Shown here in pieces: positions 49,636 to 56,875 of a stretch of 64,000 bases of DNA (positions are counted from its first letter, which is position 1; the number at the start of each line of letters is the position of its first letter). The position numbers and the translations under genes are program-made. The notes beneath the pieces are model-generated. The model ran no database searches and was not told where the DNA came from. It saw only the letters and a program-made list of their open reading frames with translations. This DNA is from an uncultured bacterium (GTDB lineage Bacteria; Muiribacteriota; Ozemobacteria; Ozemobacterales; Ozemobacteraceae): the NCBI GenBank assembly GCA_937949615.1, contig CALEDQ010000005.1:248001-312000 (forward strand), written 5' to 3'.

Positions 49636-50082
49636 TCAGTCAAGTTTGATTTCGATCTGGCGGGGTTTTGCTTCTTCGGCCTTCGGCATGCTGATCTTGA
49701 GAATGCCGTTGTTGTATTCGGCCTGAACCCGGTCAGGGTCGATCGGAATCGGCAGTTCGATGGTGCGGGTAAACTTGCCGGCCGAGCGTTCGCTGCGATG
49801 ATATTTTTCGCTGTCGACATTGATTCTTGCTTTCTCACCGCTGATGGTGAGCTTGTCACGCAGGGCGGTAACCTTGAGCGATTCGGTGGCGAGACCGGGT
49901 GCAAGAGCTTCGACGACAATGTTCTGATCATCAGAAGAAATGTTCATCATCGGGAAGTGTCTTGCAGAAACGCCTGGCAGAAAAGCCATGCGCGGCCAGC
50001 CGCTGATCGAATTAAGTCTGGCAAGCTCGCCGAGCTGTGACTGCAGCTGATCCATTTCCTTCAAGAAATTCCAGATACTCAT
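49636..50082 (-). CDS. hsp20: Hsp20 small heat shock protein, first gene of operon A
   Basis: 148 residues from the ATG at 50082 (GGAGG upstream). N-terminus SIWNFLKEMDQLQSQLGELARL, then alpha-crystallin domain: FPMMNISSDDQNIVVEALAPGL, LTISGEKARI, FTRTIELPIPIDPDRVQAEYNNGILKISMPKAEEAKPRQIEIK. Separated from the second hsp20 by 31 bases; the pair may co-assemble. Identical to 51808-52254. Confidence 0.93.
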   Translation of the reverse strand: MSIWNFLKEMDQLQSQLGELARLNSISGWPRMAFLPGVSARHFPMMNISSDDQNIVVEALAPGLATESLKVTALRDKLTISGEKARINVDSEKYHRSERSAGKFTRTIELPIPIDPDRVQAEYNNGILKISMPKAEEAKPRQIEIKLD

Positions 50083-50406
50083 ATTTTTTCCTCCTGTAAG
50101 CGTGTTGCTTGAAATTTCATTACGCCAACATATATTGCAACCACCGTGCCAACTTTTAAAAATGTGAATTGATGCGGCTTTTGCCATCTCAGGCAGGGAA
50201 AATGCCCCGTCGCCTGCTGCGTCGCCGCCACGTCGCAACCCGTCGCGACTTCCCGGCAAAAAAAACTGGAACCTTGAAATTTCGAAAACTGTCTTAATAA
50301 ATAGAAATGGTAAAGCGCTTAACCAGATTGCAAAAAAGCGGTTAATAGCACCGGCTTTGCCGGTATGCTTTTATTCCGCCACCAACTAAATTCTGGAGGT
50401 AAAATT

Positions 50407-51090
50407 ATGCAGAAAACAAAAAAATTTGTTGCCGGTCTTGGGATCGCAGCAATTGCTGCCCTGTTTGTTCATGCAGGTTTGAATGCAGAAGTGGCTTCTG
50501 GAACAAAAGATGACTTTCTGACCCCGAAAAATCAGAACGCCGCTCCCGATCCGTTCGAAAACTTTCAGAAACGCTTTGAAAGCATGTTCAGCCAGCCGTT
50601 CTTTCAGGACCCGAGCCTCGATAATCTCAAGGGCTTCGATCTGTTCGACCGCAACCTCAACGAACACTTCGACAAAATGTTCAAAAGTCTCGGTGCGCCT
50701 GGCATTCAGGGCCTGAATGCGCCTTTGTTCAATAGTCTGGCATCGGTAGAAGATGCAAAAACCGATATCAGAGAAATTGACGACAAGCTTCTGGTTAAAA
50801 TCGATCTGCCAGGAGTAGAAAAGGAATCGATCGATCTCAAAGTTAAAAATAACCGTTTGATCATCTCTTCTGAGAGAAAGCAGCAGAGCAGTTCAAGCGA
50901 TGATAAAGGCAAAGTTTATCGCAACGAAGTCAGTTATGGTTCATTTTCGCGGGTAATCGAACTGCCGCGCCAGGTTGTCGAAGATAAAATCGAGGCCAAT
51001 TACGAAAACGGCGTTCTGACCGTGACCGCAGCAATCGACAAGACTGCCCCGGCACCAGAAGATGCCGGCCGCAGCATAAAAATCAACTGA
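50407..51090 (+). CDS. Periplasmic Hsp20-family protein
   Basis: 227 residues, GGAGG 8 bases before the ATG at 50407. Signal peptide (FVAGLGIAAIAALFVHAGLNA), then a Phe-rich linker (FENFQKRFESMFSQPFFQDP) and an alpha-crystallin domain at about 125-215 (DAKTDIREIDDKLLVKIDLPGVEKESIDLKVKNNRLIISSERK, and FSRVIELPRQVVEDKIEANYENGVLTV). Hsp20 proteins are normally cytosolic; here export is clear. It lies between the two identical cytosolic hsp20 operons, on the opposite strand. Confidence 0.85.
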   Translation: MQKTKKFVAGLGIAAIAALFVHAGLNAEVASGTKDDFLTPKNQNAAPDPFENFQKRFESMFSQPFFQDPSLDNLKGFDLFDRNLNEHFDKMFKSLGAPGIQGLNAPLFNSLASVEDAKTDIREIDDKLLVKIDLPGVEKESIDLKVKNNRLIISSERKQQSSSSDDKGKVYRNEVSYGSFSRVIELPRQVVEDKIEANYENGVLTVTAAIDKTAPAPEDAGRSIKIN

Positions 51091-51117
51091 TTGCCCATTA
51101 TTTGTCTTAAACAGAAG

Positions 51118-51152
51118 GAGTTGCTTCGAAACATGGAAGCAACTCTTTTTTT
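51118..51152 (+). terminator. Intrinsic terminator of the periplasmic hsp20
   Basis: GAGTTGCTTC (51118-51127) and GAAGCAACTC (51136-51145) followed by TTTTTTT. Confidence 0.93.
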
Positions 51153-51218
51153 GTTCTGCATTTTCTCGACTCATAGTCTGGCGATCGCTGCAGGTCAAAA
51201 ATACTTTTCTGAGACAAA

Positions 51219-51246
51219 GCAACCCACAGGTATGCTTGTGGGTTGC
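51219..51246. terminator. Perfect 10-bp hairpin, probable second terminator
   Basis: GCAACCCACA (51219-51228) and TGTGGGTTGC (51237-51246). On the minus strand TTTGTCT follows, so it may back up termination of hsp20 operon B. Confidence 0.55.
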
Positions 51247-51303
51247 AGATTGTCGCTTATCGGAATCATTTTTTTGCCTCTTTCTTAACTGGTCTATATG
51301 AGC

Positions 51304-51333
51304 GGCCCCCCGCAGTAAGAAATGCGGGGGGCC
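51304..51333 (-). terminator. Hairpin terminator of hsp20 operon B
   Basis: Same 11-base GC-rich stem as at 49132-49161. Confidence 0.7.
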
Positions 51334-51371
51334 TGTTCGAGGGGTATGTGAGGGGACTGCTGATGTCAGAG

Positions 51372-51776
51372 TCAGTTGATTTTTACGTCGATGGTTCTCG
51401 GTTTGAGAGCTTCGGCGCGGGGCAGGAAGATCGAGAGCACGCCGCTTTTCAGCTCGGCTTTGATATTTTCGCTGTCGACGCTTTCGCTGAGTTCGAACTG
51501 TCTGAAGTAGTTCGACGGTTCAAATTCTCTGATCAGGTAGCTGGTGTCGCTGTTGACAGCGTTAACGTGACCTTCGATCGTGAGAATGTCGTTTTCAACC
51601 GAGAGCTTCAGACCTGATTTTTCGACGCCTGGCAGGTCAACAACGACGTGCAGCCCGTTTTCTTCTTCATAAATATCGGTAAGCGGCGTTACAAAAGCCT
51701 CGGGGTGGCGGGTAACTTCGCGTTTAACAATCTGGGTTTCGTTGTTCTGGGTAGTGGGAACAGTTTTTTCAGCCAT
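51372..51776 (-). CDS. hsp20: Hsp20 small heat shock protein, second gene of operon B
   Basis: 134 residues, identical to 49200-49604, with the same ribosome site and hydrophobic beta-strand motifs (NGLHVVVDLPGV, SGVLSIFLPRAE). A functional duplicate. Confidence 0.93.
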   Translation of the reverse strand: MAEKTVPTTQNNETQIVKREVTRHPEAFVTPLTDIYEEENGLHVVVDLPGVEKSGLKLSVENDILTIEGHVNAVNSDTSYLIREFEPSNYFRQFELSESVDSENIKAELKSGVLSIFLPRAEALKPRTIDVKIN

Positions 51777-51807
51777 GGTAATCGCTCCTTTCATCTTTCT
51801 CTGCTGG

Positions 51808-52254
51808 TCAGTCAAGTTTGATTTCGATCTGGCGGGGTTTTGCTTCTTCGGCCTTCGGCATGCTGATCTTGAGAATGCCGTTGTTGTATTCGGCCTGAAC
51901 CCGGTCAGGGTCGATCGGAATCGGCAGTTCGATGGTGCGGGTAAACTTGCCGGCCGAGCGTTCGCTGCGATGATATTTTTCGCTGTCGACATTGATTCTT
52001 GCTTTCTCACCGCTGATGGTGAGCTTGTCACGCAGGGCGGTAACCTTGAGCGATTCGGTGGCGAGACCGGGTGCAAGAGCTTCGACGACAATGTTCTGAT
52101 CATCAGAAGAAATGTTCATCATCGGGAAGTGTCTTGCAGAAACGCCTGGCAGAAAAGCCATGCGCGGCCAGCCGCTGATCGAATTAAGTCTGGCAAGCTC
52201 GCCGAGCTGTGACTGCAGCTGATCCATTTCCTTCAAGAAATTCCAGATACTCAT
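51808..52254 (-). CDS. hsp20: Hsp20 small heat shock protein, first gene of operon B
   Basis: 148 residues, identical to 49636-50082. Its leader differs from copy A by five bases, so the two operons could be expressed somewhat differently. Confidence 0.93.
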   Translation of the reverse strand: MSIWNFLKEMDQLQSQLGELARLNSISGWPRMAFLPGVSARHFPMMNISSDDQNIVVEALAPGLATESLKVTALRDKLTISGEKARINVDSEKYHRSERSAGKFTRTIELPIPIDPDRVQAEYNNGILKISMPKAEEAKPRQIEIKLD

Positions 52255-52418
52255 ATTTTTTCCTCCTGTAAGCGTGTTGCTTGAAATTGCATTACGCCAA
52301 CATATATTGCAACCACCGTGCCAACTTTTGAAAACGTGAATTGATGCCGCTTTTGCCATCTCAGGCAGGGAAAATGCCCCGTCGCCTGCTGCGTTGCCGC
52401 CACGTCGCAACCCGTCGC

Positions 52419-52629
52419 AGTTCGTTAAGGTAAGGTAAGGCTCCTGTCTTCTGCGCTGGGTTGCCTGGCCTGTTAATCAAGAGTAGATCGTTACCGTGGG
52501 CGCTTCAGCAAATGAAATCAAAACAGTGAGCTGCTACTGCAGAGATAATAAATATCTGCTGTCTTATGCTGTTACAATTTTGCCGGTAATCTGTATAATA
52601 TTTATTTAGAAAGATTTTCGGAGGGCGGT
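52419..52629. other. Intergenic stretch upstream of the exported protein
   Basis: No gene visible. Holds a candidate -10 box TATAAT at 52594-52599, 31 bases before the start codon; a weak TTACAA at 52572-52577 could be its -35. Confidence 0.4.
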
Positions 52630-53766
52630 ATGAAAAAGATTACATATATAGTGTTGCTTCTGGCGTTTCTTGCGCCGGCCCTTGTCTGCAGCGCCGGGGA
52701 GCTTTCCTCTTTTTTTGCGCAGATGGAGCCTGTTTTCCCGGATATGTACGACCGAAAAACTTCTGAAATGTACCGCCCGGAAGACAAAGTCCTTTTCATG
52801 TTCCGTGAAATGTGCCGGGCTGAAAATAATCTGAACAGTAAGCGTGACCCGGTATTGAACGGATATCTGCAGAAAGCCCTCAATCGCTGCTGGATAATTG
52901 AAAGCTGCGGTCTAGGCAAATCGATCAAAGCTGATCCGGAGTATTTTTGCCGTAGACTGGCGAAATACTTTTCGAAGCTTCCTTCAAAATTTGACCAGGC
53001 TGCTTTTATGTGGGCCTTTAAAAGTTTTGACCCTTCGCTGTATGGATTGAAAAAGCATTGTGAAAATGCCGGTATTGCGATTGAGGCCCTGAAAAAACCG
53101 GCAGTTCTTGCAGAATATTCGGCTGAAATTGCCGCTACCGAAGATTTTTATCGGCGCATCCCGTTTTTTATAAAACCGGTAAAAGAATTTGAAGCAAAGA
53201 TTGAAGGCTATTTCGAACGACTTCAGCAGAAGTTTCTGCTGGAAAAAATGATTCTTGCCCTGGATGCTTTTAGCAGAAGCCGCAGAGACCTTGAAGGAGT
53301 AAACCTGAACTGGCTGAAACAGAAACTTGAAAAAATGCTGGTTTCCAGAATTCTCTGTGATCTTGAAATTCAGCTTGAGTCTGGCCTCGAGGATGGAGCG
53401 ATTACCGGAATTGCCAGGTCACCTACGGGAGTGGCAGTTACACAGGTTCTTTATCAGGGCCGCATTCGAACTTTTGTAAAAGAATTTCAGAAGGTAGAAA
53501 GCGCAAATCAGCTTGTCAGCCTTCTTCCGGTAATGGATTCGGTTATCGCAGGTCTGAAGGTAATTCAGACTCAAAATCAGACCATTGCCAACAGCCAGGT
53601 GCTTGCCAAAATGCTTGCAAATCTGGACCAGATGAAGATTATCATGCAGATGAAAATGAAGCAGGCAACTTCTGAAAGCAAGGCATTTGCCAGTCTGATA
53701 GAAGATTTTTACTCGGAATTATCTGGGCCTGAAGCAGCTCAATTGCTGCAAAGCCGCGGAAAATAA
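52630..53766 (+). CDS. Exported helical protein, unknown
   Basis: 378 residues, GGAGG upstream. Signal peptide (YIVLLLAFLAPALVCSA). The mature protein is largely alpha-helical and Lys/Phe/Leu-rich (FEAKIEGYFERLQQKFLLEKMILALDAF) with six Cys spread over the first 240 residues. The C-terminal part has long amphipathic helices (IIMQMKMKQATSESKAFASLIEDF). No family recognised. Monocistronic, with a strong terminator after it. Confidence 0.6.
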   Translation: MKKITYIVLLLAFLAPALVCSAGELSSFFAQMEPVFPDMYDRKTSEMYRPEDKVLFMFREMCRAENNLNSKRDPVLNGYLQKALNRCWIIESCGLGKSIKADPEYFCRRLAKYFSKLPSKFDQAAFMWAFKSFDPSLYGLKKHCENAGIAIEALKKPAVLAEYSAEIAATEDFYRRIPFFIKPVKEFEAKIEGYFERLQQKFLLEKMILALDAFSRSRRDLEGVNLNWLKQKLEKMLVSRILCDLEIQLESGLEDGAITGIARSPTGVAVTQVLYQGRIRTFVKEFQKVESANQLVSLLPVMDSVIAGLKVIQTQNQTIANSQVLAKMLANLDQMKIIMQMKMKQATSESKAFASLIEDFYSELSGPEAAQLLQSRGK

Positions 53767-53886
53767 AGGTTCCTGAAAAAGCCGGGTTAACCAGAAATAA
53801 TTTTTTTAAAGTCATTCCAGGAAATGCTGGCGTAATCTTATCGAAAAGCCTGTTGCTGATTTTTTTCAGTAACTAAAATGAAATAA

Positions 53887-53928
53887 AACAAAAGGCCTGA
53901 AGAAAACCTTTTCTTCAGGCCTTTTGTT
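53887..53928. terminator. Very strong bidirectional terminator
   Basis: AACAAAAGGCCTGAAGAAAA (53887-53906) and its exact complement at 53909-53928: a perfect 20-base stem with A-run and T-run on opposite sides, serving the convergent genes at 53766 and 53937. Confidence 0.93.
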
Positions 53929-53936
53929 CGGGTAAT

Positions 53937-55256
53937 TTACAGCGCAAATTCTTCGGTAAAGATTTTTTCGGGCTTTACTCCGAGCTTTTCAAGCGTTTTG
54001 CGGGTGGCGGCCATCATGGGTGGCGGGCCACAGAGAAAAACTTCATGCTCGGCCACATCGCTGACCAGGCGGGCAATTTTTTCCTCGTCCAGTTTGCCTT
54101 TTTCTCCCGCCCAGGTTTCGTCATGACTTAGAATCAGGACTAGTCTGAAATCAGGGTTGGCGGCCAGACTTTCCAGTTCCTGGCGAAGAGCGAGACTTTT
54201 TTCATTGCGGGCGTTGTAAAGAAGAGTGACCTGGCGTTTGTCAGCCAGCAGTTCCTCGACAATGGCGCGCAACGGGGTAATTCCGATTCCGCCGGCAATT
54301 AAAAGAACTTTTTTCCCGGTTGCACGCCGGGCCGTAAAAATTCCGTGCGGGCCGTCTATCATTACCCGGGTACCGGGAACCAGACCCGGTATTTTTGCCG
54401 TAAAGTCGCCGATGCTCTTTATTGTCAGCCGCAAAGTATTATTGCGTGGCGGCATAGACAGCGAAAATGGGTGTGACTGGCTCCAGAAACCCTTGGCCAG
54501 AAAGCGAACCATCACGAACTGACCGCCTCTTGGCGCCAGACTGTCAAGTCCTTCAGCTGTAATATAGACAGAGTTTATATCATCCGCCTCTTTCACCAGT
54601 TTTTCAACTCTGAAACGATAGCGGAAGCTTCGCAGAACCGGCAGAACAGCTCTACCCCAGATGAGAACTGCAACTGCCGCAAGCTGAATGGCAATCCAGG
54701 CATAGCGCTGCCCGGCATTGTCTACCAGATCGCGGCCGTGGAATATCTGATGCCAGAAAGCCAGTGCCAAAGCCAGATAACCGGCAAGATGACTCCAATG
54801 CCAGGCCTCATAAGAAAGCCGCCGTCTGATAATGCCGATGGAGAAAAGCGTTACCGTAAGAAAAAGCACCTGACCCGATATGGCTGCCTGCATATATTTC
54901 CAGATTTTCCAGAAATCGGTAATCTGTTCCATGTTGGTCAGATCAGCTTTGGCTGCGTGTCCCATGATTGCCAGCGAACCATGGAACAGCAGCAGTAGAA
55001 CGGCAAAAAAACCGTTGTAATGATGAAAACGGGTCAGCCTGTCAAAGCCGAAAGTCTGCTCCATCGTTCTGGCACGGCTGACGAACAGCAGTTGCCAGAG
55101 AACAACAATCACCGCCCAGAGACCGGCAAGACGACACCAGGCCAGCTTTAGTCCGGCGCTGTCCAGGCCTGTCAGGGCGGCATGATTGTGGTTCCAGATG
55201 GCCGCAGGAACGACCAGACTTGCTGCATAAAGCGCGGCAAATGTCCAGCGGGCCAT
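53937..55256 (-). CDS. Ferric-reductase-like transmembrane flavocytochrome (NAD(P)H:heme oxidoreductase)
   Basis: 439 residues. The membrane half (1-205) has about six helices with two histidine pairs each 13 residues apart: His79/His92 (HHYNGFFAVLLLLFHG) and His156/His169 (SHLAGYLALALAFWHQ), the usual two b-heme ligand sets. The cytosolic half has FAD motif HPFSLS (262-267), nucleotide motif GGIGITPLR (322-330) and CGPPPMM near the end. It should carry electrons from cytosolic NAD(P)H to the outer face. It follows the exported rubrerythrin by 8 bases, pointing to a shared redox path. Confidence 0.87.
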   Translation of the reverse strand: MARWTFAALYAASLVVPAAIWNHNHAALTGLDSAGLKLAWCRLAGLWAVIVVLWQLLFVSRARTMEQTFGFDRLTRFHHYNGFFAVLLLLFHGSLAIMGHAAKADLTNMEQITDFWKIWKYMQAAISGQVLFLTVTLFSIGIIRRRLSYEAWHWSHLAGYLALALAFWHQIFHGRDLVDNAGQRYAWIAIQLAAVAVLIWGRAVLPVLRSFRYRFRVEKLVKEADDINSVYITAEGLDSLAPRGGQFVMVRFLAKGFWSQSHPFSLSMPPRNNTLRLTIKSIGDFTAKIPGLVPGTRVMIDGPHGIFTARRATGKKVLLIAGGIGITPLRAIVEELLADKRQVTLLYNARNEKSLALRQELESLAANPDFRLVLILSHDETWAGEKGKLDEEKIARLVSDVAEHEVFLCGPPPMMAATRKTLEKLGVKPEKIFTEEFAL

Positions 55257-55264
55257 GATCTGCC

Positions 55265-55927
55265 TTATTTTACCGTTTCAAATTTTTCGCGGGGTGCTTC
55301 GCACACCGGGCATTTCTGTATTGCGGCATCGTCAGTGGTGTAACCACAGGTCAGGCAGACGAGATATTCGACACCGAGCTGCTTGGTTGCTTCAAGGTCC
55401 TTGAGGGCTTCAGAATAAAACCTGGCATGCCCTTCTTCAGCGGCCATGGCGCCTTTGAATGGATATAAAGCAGCTTCGGCCTTTTCTTCTTCAGCTTTTT
55501 TGATGAAGGCCGGATACATGGTGGTATTTTCGTAACTTTCACCTTTTACAGCAGCTTCAAGATTTTCGCGGGTGGTTGCTACTTCTGGTTTCTGGGCATC
55601 CATAACCGGAGTGCCGCCCATTTTTTCAATGGATTTAGCCAGTCTTCCGGCGTGGACTTCTTCGGAACGGGCAGTGGCTCGGAAAAGGCGGCCGACCTGC
55701 AGATATCCTTCTTCGTCCGCTTTGGCCGAGAAGGCAAGGTAGCGTTCTTTAGCACTTAATTCGCCGGTGAGGGCAGCCTGCAGATTTTCTACCGTAGTTC
55801 CGATCTTCAATTCTTCGGTCTGAACGGCAGTTTCTTTGGCGGGTTCAGCGGGAGCGGTCTGGTCCTGGGCGATGGTCATGCCTGCGATACCAAGAAACAG
55901 AGAAACACAAAGCACGAGTTTTTTCAC
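55265..55927 (-). CDS. Exported rubrerythrin
   Basis: 220 residues from the GTG at 55927, exactly 7 bases after AGGAGG; an in-frame ATG at 55984 has no site. Signal peptide (KKLVLCVSLFLGIAGMTIA), Thr/Glu/Ala linker, then the diiron four-helix bundle: Glu56, Glu89-x2-His92 (SEEVHAG), Glu130 (GESYEN), Glu164-x2-His167 (AAEEGHAR). A C-terminal rubredoxin domain has C191/C194 and C206/C209. Rubrerythrins reduce hydrogen peroxide and are normally cytosolic. Here it is co-transcribed with a transmembrane NAD(P)H-heme reductase. Confidence 0.9.
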   Translation of the reverse strand: MKKLVLCVSLFLGIAGMTIAQDQTAPAEPAKETAVQTEELKIGTTVENLQAALTGELSAKERYLAFSAKADEEGYLQVGRLFRATARSEEVHAGRLAKSIEKMGGTPVMDAQKPEVATTRENLEAAVKGESYENTTMYPAFIKKAEEEKAEAALYPFKGAMAAEEGHARFYSEALKDLEATKQLGVEYLVCLTCGYTTDDAAIQKCPVCEAPREKFETVK

Positions 55928-56146
55928 AAAAAGTCCTCCTGTGAGATTCAAGTTTGACATAAGCCGATAGGGCAACCCTAGCACCGACCGTGTGACGTGT
56001 CAACTTCTTGTCTGGATCAGGGTTTGCCGCAATTTCGCATGGATGATGCTGCTTTTAGAGCTGTAGGGACACTTGCGCGCGCCATGGAGCGCAAATGACT
56101 GGTCCGGGCCGCTGAACCGGTCAGCCAGATTTTGATTTTACAGGAA

Positions 56147-56875
56147 TCAATAAATATGGCCGATTTCGAGTTTTGCTTTTATCTTCTGCCAGCCGGGCAC
56201 CAGTGAAGTCAGAAGTCTGTAAAATGCCGGGCTGTGGTCGTGGTGCTTCAGATGACACAGCTCATGCATTAACACGTAATCGATGCACTCTTTGGAGGCC
56301 TTTATCAATTCAGGGTTCAGGCTGATTATTCCCTTTGTCGACAGGCTGCCCCACCTTTTCTGCATTTGCCTGATATTAATGGCCGGCTTTTTCAGGCCCG
56401 AAAAGCGAAACTTCTGCCAGCATCGGTCCAGACTGCAATTAAACTGAACCGCTGCTTTTGCGACGTACCACTTTTTCAACAGTTTTCTGACATTTTCTGA
56501 TTCAATGTCTTCACGACAGGAAACCAGAAACCTGCCTCTGATCAGCTTAACGCTGTCTTCGTCGCCACGGAATGTTTTCAGGCGATACTGTCTGCCGAGA
56601 TATAAATGGGTTTCGCCGCCGATAAAGCTTTTGGGTTGTTGCCGCGGCTCAAACTGCCTGAAATATTCAAGCTGTCTGCAGATCCAGCTGGCTCTTTTCT
56701 GCAGCTTTTTTTCGACAGCAGAAATTTCTGCGCTGGCCGGCGCTTTTACAACAACAGTTCGATCGGGATGAACGGCTATTTCCAGAGTTTTACGGTTAGA
56801 AAACAGCAGGTCATAATCAATGACTCTGCCGCCGAATTTGAAAGACCGCAGGTCATTTCTTTCTGTCTGGATCAT
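56147..56875 (-). CDS. YgjP/WLM-like metallopeptidase (DUF45)
   Basis: 242 residues. Metal-binding HELCHLKHHDHSPAF (about 205-219; HExxH type) with QKRWGSLSTKGIISLNP before it is the DUF45/YgjP signature. The N-terminal part has VHPDRTVVVKAPA. Such proteins often accompany type I restriction operons. Its start overlaps the hsdR stop by ATGA, so the two are coupled. Whether it acts on restriction subunits is unknown. Confidence 0.85.
   Translation of the reverse strand: MIQTERNDLRSFKFGGRVIDYDLLFSNRKTLEIAVHPDRTVVVKAPASAEISAVEKKLQKRASWICRQLEYFRQFEPRQQPKSFIGGETHLYLGRQYRLKTFRGDEDSVKLIRGRFLVSCREDIESENVRKLLKKWYVAKAAVQFNCSLDRCWQKFRFSGLKKPAINIRQMQKRWGSLSTKGIISLNPELIKASKECIDYVLMHELCHLKHHDHSPAFYRLLTSLVPGWQKIKAKLEIGHIY

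Larger units (their letters stand above)
49126..50246. repeat. 1121-bp direct repeat, copy A (two-gene hsp20 operon)
   Basis: Identical in layout to 51298-52418 (offset 2172). I see no difference from 49126 to 50116, which covers the terminator and both genes. Five substitutions fall in the leader (copy A positions 50117, 50158, 50163, 50176, 50223). The repeat ends at CCCGTCGC. Confidence 0.92.
51298..52418. repeat. 1121-bp direct repeat, copy B (two-gene hsp20 operon)
   Basis: Second copy of 49126-50246, same orientation. Flanking sequences on both sides differ from copy A, so the boundaries are real. Confidence 0.92.

Noticed and set aside
50090..50250. CIRCE or other heat-shock operator upstream of hsp20
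   Set aside because: No TTAGCACTC/GAGTGCTAA pair or clear sigma-32 promoter is visible in either leader.
49126..52418. The hsp20 duplication as a simple assembly error
   Set aside because: The flanks differ on both sides and five substitutions separate the copies, so a plain duplication of reads does not explain it. Long reads would still be useful.
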